The notes under the pieces were generated by a model, which was not told the origin of the DNA, made no database searches, and was given only the letters and a program-made list of their open reading frames with translations. Position numbers and translations under genes: made by a program. DNA of 7,776 nucleotides from Spirochaetaceae bacterium (GTDB lineage Bacteria > Spirochaetota > Spirochaetia > Treponematales > Breznakiellaceae). Shown here one piece after another: positions 1-5,112 of this stretch (positions are counted from its first letter, which is position 1; each line of letters begins with the position of its first letter). Where the stretch lies: NCBI GenBank assembly GCA_031269165.1, contig JAISZQ010000195.1:1-7776 (forward strand), written 5' to 3'.

Positions 1-150
1 GAGCCCGTTCCAAAACCCCACGAGGTTTTTTCCTCACCGTGATTCGGGGGCGTTACGGGGGTGGTAAACCCCCGTTGAAGGGGGTAGCGTAGGGCTCAAG
101 CCCGAAGCGAGGGGGAAGACTTTCCCCCTTTCGCTGGGTTTTGGAACAAC
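1..150. repeat. GC-rich modular palindromic repeat, copy 1
   Basis: The element is bounded by a perfect 12-bp inverted repeat, gttccaaaaccc (7-18) and gggttttggaac (136-147). Inside are three hairpins: a 7-bp stem at 56-74, a 5-bp stem at 92-103 and a 7-bp stem at 111-128. The core gggggtagcgtaggg (80-94) and the G-run/C-run hairpin before the right end recur in the copies near 1887-2140 and 7558-7776. No coding capacity is apparent. It looks like a dispersed non-autonomous repeat; the left boundary may lie before the window. Confidence 0.7.
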
Positions 151-153
151 CTC

Positions 154-188
154 CATTATCAATTTTCAATTCACGTGAAGCGCGCGCA
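154..188. repeat. AT-rich/GC-palindrome short repeat, copy 1
   Basis: The motif cattatcaattttcaattc is followed by a gcgcgcgc tail. Related copies lie at 1455-1489, 1489-1580 and 1610-1642, where cattatccattttcaattc precedes a small hairpin such as gccccgaaggggc. It is a short dispersed repeat directly abutting the right end of the preceding GC-rich element. Confidence 0.55.
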
Positions 189-210
189 GAATGTGCGGCC
201 AATAGCCGTA

Positions 211-247
211 GATATATTTTTTCGTATGAGATATATTTTTCGTATGA
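211..247 (+). promoter_or_regulatory. 18/19-bp tandem repeat in the leader of the LRR gene
   Basis: gatatattttttcgtatga (211-229) is followed directly by the same sequence with one T fewer (230-247). The second copy runs into the AAGGAG ribosome binding site at 247-252. Each unit carries a TATATT that could act as a -10 box (213-218, 232-237), but I see no good -35 at 17 bp. The T-runs and duplication make this a possible site of slippage-driven expression change; that is inference. Confidence 0.45.
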
Positions 248-259
248 AGGAGTAAAAAA

Positions 260-1207
260 ATGATGAGTCAATTTATGGATGAGCCGCTTGCCGCGCAAAG
301 TCCCGAAGCCGACTTTACAACAGAGCCGGATGACGGCGGGGTCATGATTACCGGTTACAACGGGAAGGGCGGCGATGTTGTGATCCCCGCAACCATAAGC
401 GGGAAGCCCGTTAGGGGGATTGACAGGGAGGCTTTTTCCGGGTGCTCAAGCCTTACTGCCGTTACGATACCGGCCGGCGTTACCGCCATTGGCAGGAGGG
501 CTTTTTCCGGGTGTTCAAGCCTCTCCTCCGTCACGATACCGGCCGGCGTTACCACCATTTATAAGAGGGCTTTTTCCGGATGCTCAAGCCTTACCGCCGT
601 CACGATACCGAACAGCGTTACCACCATTGGCAGGGAGGCTTTTTCCGGGTGCGCCAGGCTGACCACCGTCACGATACCGGCCGGCGTTACCGCCATTGCC
701 GCGTCCGCTTTTTGCGACTGCTCAAGCCTTACTGCCATCACGATACCGGACAGCGTTACCGCCATTGGCGAGTGGGCTTTTGCCTACTGCATAAGCCTCT
801 CCACCGTCACGATACCGGCCGGCGTTGCCACCATTGGCGAGCGGGCTTTTAAGGGGTGCTCAGGCCTTACCGCCGTCACGATACCAAACAGCGTTACCAC
901 CATTGGCGAGAAGGCTTTTTACAAGTGCTCAGGCCTGACCGCCGTCACGATACCAAACAGCGTTACCACCATTGGCAGGGAGGTTTTTTTCGGGTGCTCA
1001 GGCCTTACCGCCGTCACGATACCAAACAGTGTTACCGCCATTGGCAGGGAGGCTTTTTTCGGGTGCTCCGGCCTTGCCGCCGTCATGATACCGGACAGTG
1101 TTACCGCCATTGGCAGGGAGGCTTTTTCCGGGTGCGGCAAACTTGAGCCGGAAGTCCGCGCGGACATTGCAAAACGGTTTAGCAAGTGGGTTTTTGAATC
1201 GAGATAG
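260..1207 (+). CDS. BspA-like leucine-rich repeat protein (LRR_5 type)
   Basis: The 315-aa product is almost entirely leucine-rich repeats of the BspA/Treponema type (LRR_5). After a degenerate capping repeat (about residues 27-56), ten 23-residue units run from residue 57 to 286 with the pattern xAFxGCSxLTAVTIPxxVTxIGx. An eleventh partial unit passes into a charged C-terminal tail (KLEPEVRADIAKRF, 291-304). In this family such domains form solenoids for binding proteins; relatives in Tannerella and Treponema are surface adhesins. Here the N-terminus (MMSQFMDEPLAAQ) has no signal peptide or lipobox, so the location is uncertain and may be cytoplasmic, or the export signal may be missing. The start at 260 sits 7 bases after AAGGAG; a second ATG follows at once at 263. 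It is flanked by repeats on both sides, with no operon partner. Confidence 0.88.
   Translation: MMSQFMDEPLAAQSPEADFTTEPDDGGVMITGYNGKGGDVVIPATISGKPVRGIDREAFSGCSSLTAVTIPAGVTAIGRRAFSGCSSLSSVTIPAGVTTIYKRAFSGCSSLTAVTIPNSVTTIGREAFSGCARLTTVTIPAGVTAIAASAFCDCSSLTAITIPDSVTAIGEWAFAYCISLSTVTIPAGVATIGERAFKGCSGLTAVTIPNSVTTIGEKAFYKCSGLTAVTIPNSVTTIGREVFFGCSGLTAVTIPNSVTAIGREAFFGCSGLAAVMIPDSVTAIGREAFSGCGKLEPEVRADIAKRFSKWVFESR
428..1117 (+). repeat. Ten in-frame 69-bp tandem repeats in the LRR gene
   Basis: Ten units of exactly 69 bp each encode one 23-residue LRR. DNA identity is high even at third codon positions; for example gtcacgataccg recurs in most units. Neighbouring units also share blocks, such as the later units beginning gtgctcaggcct where earlier ones have gtgctcaagcct. 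This suggests recent expansion or gene conversion. Most variation is in the AGV/NSV/DSV position and at the residues next to AF. Confidence 0.9.
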
Positions 1208-1218
1208 GGAAGAGATAA

Positions 1219-1429
1219 GTCATTGCGAAGGTGCGGCAACAGAGGTGCCGTGGCAACATAGTTGCCGTGGCAGTTTGCCATGAGCAGTTTGCCGTAGCAG
1301 TCTGCCGCGGCAGTTTGCCATGGGCAGTTTACCGTTGGTGAAGCAATCCAGACGGGATGGCGGGCAAACGCTTCGGGTTGCCTTCTGGATTGCTTCGCCC
1401 GCTCTCACGAGCGGCTTGCTCGCAATGAC
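1219..1429. repeat. Composite nested-palindrome element (MITE-like)
   Basis: The ends are a perfect 10-bp inverted repeat, gtcattgcga (1219-1228) and tcgcaatgac (1420-1429). Nested inside is a perfect 12-bp inverted repeat, gaagcaatccag (1340-1351) and ctggattgcttc (1385-1396). Between the left ends lies an array of small imperfect hairpins (1234-1337). No ORF of note is present, so it is not an autonomous insertion sequence. The terminal sequence resembles the short palindromic repeats with cgcaatgac that are scattered in many bacterial genomes; a fragment (tcgcaatgac) also occurs near 3709-3718. Confidence 0.65.
1234..1337. repeat. Degenerate 13-17-bp hairpin tandem array
   Basis: About seven units of the type gcagtttgccatg or gcaacatagttgccgtg lie head to tail. 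Several units are self-complementary, for instance ggcaac-ata-gttgcc (1252-1266). Units differ by one to a few bases. The array forms the left arm of the composite element at 1219-1429. Confidence 0.5.
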
Positions 1430-1454
1430 GCATTTGTTGGTGTGGTTCTTGGTT

Positions 1455-1642
1455 CATTATCCCTGTTCAATTCGCGCGAAGCGCGCGCCATTATCCATTT
1501 ATCATTTTCAATTCGCCCCGAAGGGGCAGGGCGCGCGTTGCGCGAATGGAAAATGAAGAATTGAAAATGGAGAATGCCGTGTTTTGGAGATGGGGCGTTC
1601 CCTTCCGATCATTATCCATTTTCAATTCGCCCCGAAAGGGCG
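1455..1642. repeat. Cluster of attatccattttcaattc repeats in both orientations
   Basis: Direct copies begin at 1455, 1489 and 1610, and an inverted copy lies at about 1540-1576 (gaattgaaaatggagaat). Each AT-rich part is joined to a small GC palindrome: cgcgc-gaa-gcgcg (1473-1485), gcccc-gaa-ggggc (1515-1527) and a cgccc/gggcg variant near 1629-1641. Translations of this stretch give only low-complexity peptides such as ENEELKMEN, so it is treated as non-coding repeat DNA. Confidence 0.6.
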
Positions 1643-1645
1643 GAC

Positions 1646-1673
1646 GTTGTTTCAAAACCTCACGTTTTGACAA
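1646..1673. repeat. Short hairpin related to the ends of the GC-rich repeat
   Basis: tcaaaac (1652-1658) and gttttga (1664-1670) form a 7-bp stem with a 5-base loop, preceded by gttgt. This resembles the left and right ends of the GC-rich repeat brought together, like the hairpin at 3461-3496 but more decayed. Confidence 0.4.
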
Positions 1674-1761
1674 GGTACGCTCCGCTTGCCCGCAAACTTT
1701 GTTTGCCCGGCAACCTCTAAAAACATAGTTTCGTAAGGCTTCGAGCCCGACTTCAGCCGAA

Positions 1762-1880
1762 GGAAACACTGATTTATGCAACCGAGAATGCCCCCGCTAC
1801 GCAGGCGTATCAGTGCTCCTTTCATGTAATATCAAGCTGACTACTGTCAGCCGCTGACCTTCACGTTAATCAGCGTTTCC
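1762..1880. repeat. 119-bp element with ggaaacactgatt-type inverted ends
   Basis: ggaaacactgatt (1762-1774) and aatcagcgtttcc (1868-1880) are inverted repeats matching at 12 of 13 positions. The interior contains a perfect gctgac-tact-gtcagc hairpin (1836-1851) and no ORF. The size and structure suit a miniature inverted-repeat element. I see no clear target-site duplication at its edges. Confidence 0.5.
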
Positions 1881-1886
1881 CTAATA

Positions 1887-2140
1887 GCCTGTTCAAAAAC
1901 CCCACGGGATGCAACCCTCCGCTGTGATTCGGTCGCGGGCTTTGCCCGCTTCTGGAGTTTCGGGCGGGGCTTTGCCCCGCTTGTTCCGAAACTCCATGAC
2001 TGAAAGTCGGGATTCGGGGGCGGGGCGAACCCTGCGGGTCGCCTTCGGGGGTCTGACCCCCGTAGACGGGGATAGCGGAGGGCGAAGACCGGAGCGAAGG
2101 GGGAGACTTCCCCCTTTTTGCTGGGTTTTTAAACAGACTT
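1887..2140. repeat. GC-rich modular palindromic repeat, copy 2
   Basis: The ends gttcaaaaaccc (1891-1902) and gggtttttaaac (2123-2134) are inverted repeats with one mismatch. The core ggggatagcggagggcg (2067-2083) and the terminal ggggga-gact-tccccc hairpin (2099-2114) match copy 1. Compared with copy 1 it has additional hairpins: gcgggc-ttt-gcccgc (1935-1949), a nested palindrome with 11-bp arms (1953-1963 and 1986-1996), and cgggggt-ctg-acccccg (2046-2062). ORFs crossing it translate to low-complexity peptides and are not believed. Confidence 0.65.
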
Positions 2141-2163
2141 TGAGGAGATTTTGAACAGACTCT

Positions 2164-2182
2164 AAGCCTGTTCTAAAACACG
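2164..2182. repeat. Solo left end of the GC-rich repeat
   Basis: aagcctgttctaaaacacg repeats the left boundary of the GC-rich elements (compare 1885-1904), but no matching right end follows. It is probably a truncated remnant. Confidence 0.4.
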
Positions 2183-2213
2183 AGCGGTTTTTTTCCCTTT
2201 TAGTAAAAATTAT

Positions 2214-2242
2214 TTGCCTTTTGCAATTTGTTTGATTATATT
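2214..2242 (+). promoter_or_regulatory. Candidate sigma-70 promoter far upstream of the 2668 gene
   Basis: TTGCCT (2214-2219) and TATATT (2237-2242) are separated by exactly 17 bp in an AT-rich patch, right after a repeat remnant. If active, the transcript would carry a leader of about 420 bases before the ATG at 2668, or would express a non-coding RNA. The hexamers are imperfect, so this is a candidate only. Confidence 0.35.
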
Positions 2243-2249
2243 TGTATCC

Positions 2250-2490
2250 CCGAAACAGAGAAATGTTAGGGTTTGTGCGATTGTTTTGAGAAGACGGAGC
2301 GCGTTCTTCGCCTTACGGTTACCTGAAACGGTTTTGCAAACGGGAACGGTTATCGGGAGAGGGACGAAGCGAGCGGAGGCAGGTATGACGTAGATTTGCG
2401 GAAAAGGGGGTTTGGCCCTGGTTTCGGGAAATGGGGATGCTCAAGAGAGGGGCGCATCCGACGGACATTCGGTATACGGAATTCGTACGC
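2250..2490. other. Non-coding interval without recognised gene
   Basis: I see no credible gene here. ORFs in this interval lack a ribosome binding site and give Arg/Gly-rich or low-complexity translations. The only structure noted is ggatgc (2435-2440) pairing with gcatcc (2454-2459). Confidence 0.4.
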
Positions 2491-2524
2491 ATACAAGGTA
2501 TGCGCGTATACAAGGTATGCGCGT
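2491..2524. repeat. Two exact 17-bp direct repeats
   Basis: atacaaggtatgcgcgt occurs at 2491-2507 and again at 2508-2524 with no gap. Each contains a near-palindrome; the first reads gcatac-aag-gtatgc from 2489. Direct repeats of dyads upstream of a gene can be regulator sites, but they may also be a small expanded repeat. Confidence 0.55.
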
Positions 2525-2539
2525 ACACAAATGAGGAAA

Positions 2540-2594
2540 AACGTTATGCGACAGGGGACTTATTCCAGGTCTTCATGAAGGACAACGCATAACG
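2540..2594 (+). promoter_or_regulatory. Stem-loop in the leader of the beta-barrel gene
   Basis: cgttatgcg (2542-2550) is perfectly complementary to cgcataacg (2586-2594), enclosing 35 bases that contain the palindrome cttcatgaag (2571-2580). A second, weaker dyad, aaaacgt (2595-2601) with acgtttt, follows before the ribosome binding site. It could be a structured 5' leader; no riboswitch class is recognised. Confidence 0.35.
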
Positions 2595-2667
2595 AAAACG
2601 TTGTTACTAATGGTAGGAGAACCACAGGGTAAACAATACGTTTTGACTGGAATACTTGGAGGACAAC

Positions 2668-3408
2668 ATGAAGCGATGCATTCTTTTTTTTCTTTTAATG
2701 ACCGGGTTAAGCGCGGGACTCTTTGCGCTTGACCTGTCGAAACTCAATCTCTCGGCGGGAGGCGGGCTATCCGTCGTGCCCTATAAGGAAGGGTTGGTTG
2801 TTTCCGCGTCTGGCTACCAAACGGCTTATATTAACAATAACTGGGCGGATTGGGGGGTATACGCCTTCTTTGACGCCCAGTATCTTGAAGTTGATATAGG
2901 CTATTACCAGGCGTTTTCTGGAAATTACAAGCAATCCGATTTTGGGTATCCGCTTGATCTCGAGTCAACCTACGAGGATATCAAAGTATCCTATCTGGAT
3001 TTTGGCCTGTTGTTAAAATATCCGTGGAAGCTCAATACCAAATCTACCGTTACCTTTATGGGCGGGGTGAGTTATTGGATAAATATCGGGTCGGACTACG
3101 GGTATTCAAGCAACTTAGATGCCCTCTGGGACATCAAGAAAAAAGATTGGAATCAAATGTGGATTGATTTGGGAGTAGGGATTGACCACTATTTTACCGA
3201 AAAAATGTACCTGCGCTTTACGGCGGGACTTGGTGTGCCGCTGATGACCGAAGACTGGAAAAACAGAAGGGATGGTATACAAAATTTCTTCGGGAGCGTA
3301 ATTAGTGGGGCTAAGGCAAGATCTGATGCAATCGGGGGTAAATTCACCATAGCGTTTGGCTATAAGCTGAACGGGAAAAAGCCTGCTGAGGTGCCCGCGC
3401 AGAAATAA
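2668..3408 (+). CDS. Secreted outer-membrane beta-barrel-like protein
   Basis: The 246-aa protein begins with a signal peptide (MKRCILFFLLMTGLSAGLFA, cleavage likely after Ala20). The mature part alternates polar and hydrophobic/aromatic residues with frequent Gly, Tyr and Trp, as in small outer-membrane beta-barrels. One segment (IDLGVGIDHYFTEKMYLRFT, then GLGVPLMTEDW) resembles a motif in the two barrel proteins at 4343 and 5357, so they may be distant paralogues. It ends with a strand-like FTIAFGYKLNG and a short KKPAEVPAQK tail. I chose ATG 2668 because GGAGG at 2658-2662 is 5 bases upstream; an in-frame TTG at 2656 would place the Shine-Dalgarno inside the gene. It is probably transcribed alone, ending at the hairpin at 3461. 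Specific function is unknown. Confidence 0.85.
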   Translation: MKRCILFFLLMTGLSAGLFALDLSKLNLSAGGGLSVVPYKEGLVVSASGYQTAYINNNWADWGVYAFFDAQYLEVDIGYYQAFSGNYKQSDFGYPLDLESTYEDIKVSYLDFGLLLKYPWKLNTKSTVTFMGGVSYWINIGSDYGYSSNLDALWDIKKKDWNQMWIDLGVGIDHYFTEKMYLRFTAGLGVPLMTEDWKNRRDGIQNFFGSVISGAKARSDAIGGKFTIAFGYKLNGKKPAEVPAQK

Positions 3409-3460
3409 CCTCATGATCAATGCATAAATAACATACGGAGCATGGTATTTATGCGCGGTT

Positions 3461-3496
3461 GAGGCTGTTCCAAACCTGAAGTTTTGAAACAGCCTC
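3461..3496. terminator. Hairpin after the beta-barrel gene, minimal repeat unit
   Basis: gaggctgtt (3461-3469) pairs with aacagcctc (3488-3496); after one mismatch four more pairs form around a small loop. The tail attt is short, so termination is plausible but not certain. The arms are the same sequences that bound the GC-rich repeats, brought together without the interior, so this may be the ancestral form of that family. Confidence 0.6.
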
Positions 3497-3524
3497 ATTT
3501 AATAAAACAACGGGATGAGAGACG

Positions 3525-3716
3525 ATGGCAGAAGAACTGCTTGAAGCAATTGGCGATTTGGCGTGGGCAAACCGCACGGCTACCGGAAATGCTGGAATGC
3601 CTTATGTCTTACCGGGCGGCTTAATTGCCAAAGATACACAATCAAAGCGAATATTTGAGACGCTTGTGATGGGCCAATCGAGAAAAAATGAAAAAAAGCA
3701 GACGGGCTCGCAATGA
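3525..3716 (+). CDS. Doubtful small ORF, unknown
   Basis: This 63-aa ORF starts MAEELLEAIGDLAWANRTAT and is not recognised. The first 37 residues look protein-like. The tail (GQSRKNEKKQTGSQ) lies in DNA that contains the dispersed repeat motif ctcgcaatgac, so the 3' end may be a repeat insertion that truncated an older gene. The ribosome binding site is weak (only ggga and gaga near 3512-3520). It could be a remnant, a real small gene or chance. Confidence 0.3.
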   Translation: MAEELLEAIGDLAWANRTATGNAGMPYVLPGGLIAKDTQSKRIFETLVMGQSRKNEKKQTGSQ

Positions 3717-3832
3717 CAGACGTGTTTGTGCGTGAGAGTTCGTGGTTGGTGCGGGCCAAAGGCCCGCAGGAGACGCGCCGGGCGGTTTAAGCGGAGGCTT
3801 GACCGTCAAAAAGAGGGAACATTGCCAGACAT
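3700..3832. repeat. Repeat-derived intergenic stretch with GC hairpin
   Basis: It contains the repeat fragment ctcgcaatgac (3708-3718) and a perfect hairpin gcgggcc-aaa-ggcccgc (3751-3767). There is no T-run after the hairpin on either strand, so it is not a classical terminator, although it lies just past the 3' end of the minus-strand regulator gene. No gene is supported here. Confidence 0.4.
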
Positions 3833-4210
3833 TCATTTATGCAGCAGAAGTTGGAACCCCCGGCTGACCCGCTGTCTCTGCGCCTCCCGTCTTTCCCGAT
3901 CCACGAACATTTCTGCCAGCGCGTAGATCATCGCGCGGTCGGCGGGGGCAAGCGAGCGCATCGTTTGGAGGTGCCGCCGCATTTCAGGCTCGACAGCCGT
4001 TTCCTCCGCGTCCTTGCCGTCCACCAGCCGTTCGACAGAGACATCCAGGGCGCGCGCTATCTTCACAGCGGCATCGGCCCCGGGCATTCTGCCGCGCACG
4101 TTCAGATAGTTGTTGATCGTGTGAATGTTCACCCCGGACTTTTCCGCAAGCTCTTTCACCTGCATCCCCTTGTAAGAAAGTTCCGATTTTAAGTTGTCCC
4201 TAAAGCCCAT
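3833..4210 (-). CDS. XRE-family helix-turn-helix transcriptional regulator
   Basis: The 125-aa protein has an N-terminal HTH_3/XRE DNA-binding domain (about residues 3-64): MQVKELAEKSGVNIHTINNY covers helices 2 and 3, followed by the usual IARALDVSVERLVDG. The C-terminal half is charged and helical (LAPADRAMIYALAEMFVDRERR) and could mediate dimerisation. ATG at 4210 is preferred over an upstream in-frame GTG at 4216, because AGGA (4218-4221) is 7 bases before the ATG but only one base before the GTG. It diverges from the operon starting at 4343, with 132 bases between starts. A regulator in that position often represses both directions, so it is a likely controller of the barrel/HNH operon; that is inference. 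Confidence 0.88.
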   Translation of the reverse strand: MGFRDNLKSELSYKGMQVKELAEKSGVNIHTINNYLNVRGRMPGADAAVKIARALDVSVERLVDGKDAEETAVEPEMRRHLQTMRSLAPADRAMIYALAEMFVDRERREAQRQRVSRGFQLLLHK

Positions 4211-4245
4211 AGCCACATCCTAAGCTGAAAAGCATATCAAACCAC

Positions 4246-4273
4246 TTGACAGTGTGCTTTAATAGTGTATAAT
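4246..4273 (+). promoter_or_regulatory. Consensus sigma-70 promoter of the barrel/HNH operon
   Basis: TTGACA (4246-4251) and TATAAT (4268-4273) are both exact consensus hexamers with a 16-bp spacer. The expected start is about 4280, some 60 bases before the ATG at 4343. Such a strong core promoter next to a repressor-like gene suggests that transcription is normally held in check. Confidence 0.8.
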
Positions 4274-4282
4274 AGAGCAGTG

Positions 4283-4302
4283 ATAATGCTCATAAGCATA
4301 AT
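4283..4302. promoter_or_regulatory. Candidate operator dyad downstream of the -10
   Basis: ataatgctcataagcataat is a near-palindrome in which 8 of 10 base pairs are symmetric, including atgct (4286-4290) and agcat (4295-4299). It overlaps the predicted transcription start of the consensus promoter, a typical place for repressor binding. The divergent XRE protein is the obvious candidate ligand, but no binding data are available. Confidence 0.5.
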
Positions 4303-4342
4303 TCGCGTCAAGCGGGTATGCCGATAAGGATAAGGAGAAAGT

Positions 4343-5077
4343 ATGAAAAAAAACGGTATGGCAGTGTTGGCGGTTTTATTCGGCATGGCAAACGCGCTAT
4401 GGGCACAAACCGCCGCAAAAACGCCCCCGGCTCATCGGGATGAGTTTGATTGGGAGGAATGGCAGCATGGTTTTTTTCTGGATGCCGGTGTTTTGGGAAA
4501 TTACGAAGACGCAGATCCGCCTGAGGGATTGCGCATCGAGACCACGTTTCTGTTGCTTGAAATCGGCGGCGGCTATGATTTTGGCTGCGTAACCGTCCGG
4601 CTGTATGGGGATTTCGGCTTCCCTCTGAGCGGTAATGTCTATTGGGCTGACGGTGTGACGTATGTGGAGGAGTCGCTTGATACGTCAAACGGGAAATTCG
4701 GCATGGAAGCGGCGTTCAAAATCATTGACACCCGCTCTTTTGATTTCCTCCTTCCGCTGGGACTGGTGTTCAGCAAGACGGTATATACCCAAAAGAACCC
4801 GTCGTATACCCAGAGCGGCCACGCCTTTGACCGGAAATGGATATACGAGTATACCACCGTCACCGCCGGGCTGGATTTCACGATCCGCCTGAACAACCAT
4901 TTGAAGCTGCGCGTTATATCCCGCGCCGCCTACCCGCTTGAAAGCAACTACACCCATAAGATGGTACTACAGGGAAACTATGTGTTTGCTGATACCGGCA
5001 GCAAAGAATATAGTGTAGAAGGACACACGAATATTGTGACATTTTCCGCCGGGTTGGGCTTGCGGGTTAATTTTTGA
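4343..5077 (+). CDS. Secreted outer-membrane beta-barrel protein, first of pair
   Basis: The 244-aa product has a signal peptide (residues 1-21, ending ANALWA before Gln22) and a mature part of amphipathic strands. It ends in LGLRVNF, with the C-terminal Phe expected of outer-membrane barrels inserted by the BAM machinery. The region FDFLLPLGLVFSK, and the stretch TVTAGLDFTIRLNNH followed by YPLESNY, parallel FDIILPIG and INVESGLILSWHLSN followed by YPVYQDS in the protein from 5357, marking the two as paralogues. The start follows AAGGAG (4332-4337) by 5 bases. It is the first gene of the probable five-gene operon. Ligand and role are unknown; it could be a small porin-like or adhesin-like surface protein. 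Confidence 0.85.
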   Translation: MKKNGMAVLAVLFGMANALWAQTAAKTPPAHRDEFDWEEWQHGFFLDAGVLGNYEDADPPEGLRIETTFLLLEIGGGYDFGCVTVRLYGDFGFPLSGNVYWADGVTYVEESLDTSNGKFGMEAAFKIIDTRSFDFLLPLGLVFSKTVYTQKNPSYTQSGHAFDRKWIYEYTTVTAGLDFTIRLNNHLKLRVISRAAYPLESNYTHKMVLQGNYVFADTGSKEYSVEGHTNIVTFSAGLGLRVNF

Positions 5078-5112
5078 ATTGGAAATATATTTTTTTTGAA
5101 TAGGAGCAAGTT

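Noticed and set aside
428..1117. Regularly spaced repeats that could suggest a CRISPR array
   Set aside because: The period is exactly 69 bp throughout with no unique spacers, and the repeats are in frame in a clear LRR protein.
919..1281. Minus-strand 120-aa ORF over the LRR gene
   Set aside because: It is the antisense shadow of the repeats and has no family resemblance; the plus strand explains the pattern.
1491..1781. Minus-strand 96-aa ORF
   Set aside because: It runs through the AT-rich repeat cluster and hairpins, giving low-complexity peptide that simply mirrors repeat sequence.
1909..2154. Plus-strand 81-aa ORF
   Set aside because: It is entirely inside the GC-rich repeat copy 2, has no ribosome binding site and is Arg/Gly/Pro-rich.
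2656..2667. In-frame TTG start four codons before the chosen ATG
   Set aside because: GGAGG would lie inside the coding region; ATG 2668 has correct spacing and begins a clean signal peptide.
3751..3767. Perfect GC hairpin as terminator of the XRE gene
   Set aside because: No T-run follows on the relevant strand; it is reported only as part of the repeat-derived stretch.
3839..4192. Plus-strand 117-aa ORF opposite the XRE gene
   Set aside because: The minus strand carries an unmistakable HTH domain; the plus-strand translation is a His/Arg/Pro-rich shadow.
4308..4688. Minus-strand 126-aa ORF opposite the first operon barrel
   Set aside because: It lies over a plus-strand gene with signal peptide, ribosome binding site and promoter; the translation has no recognisable features.
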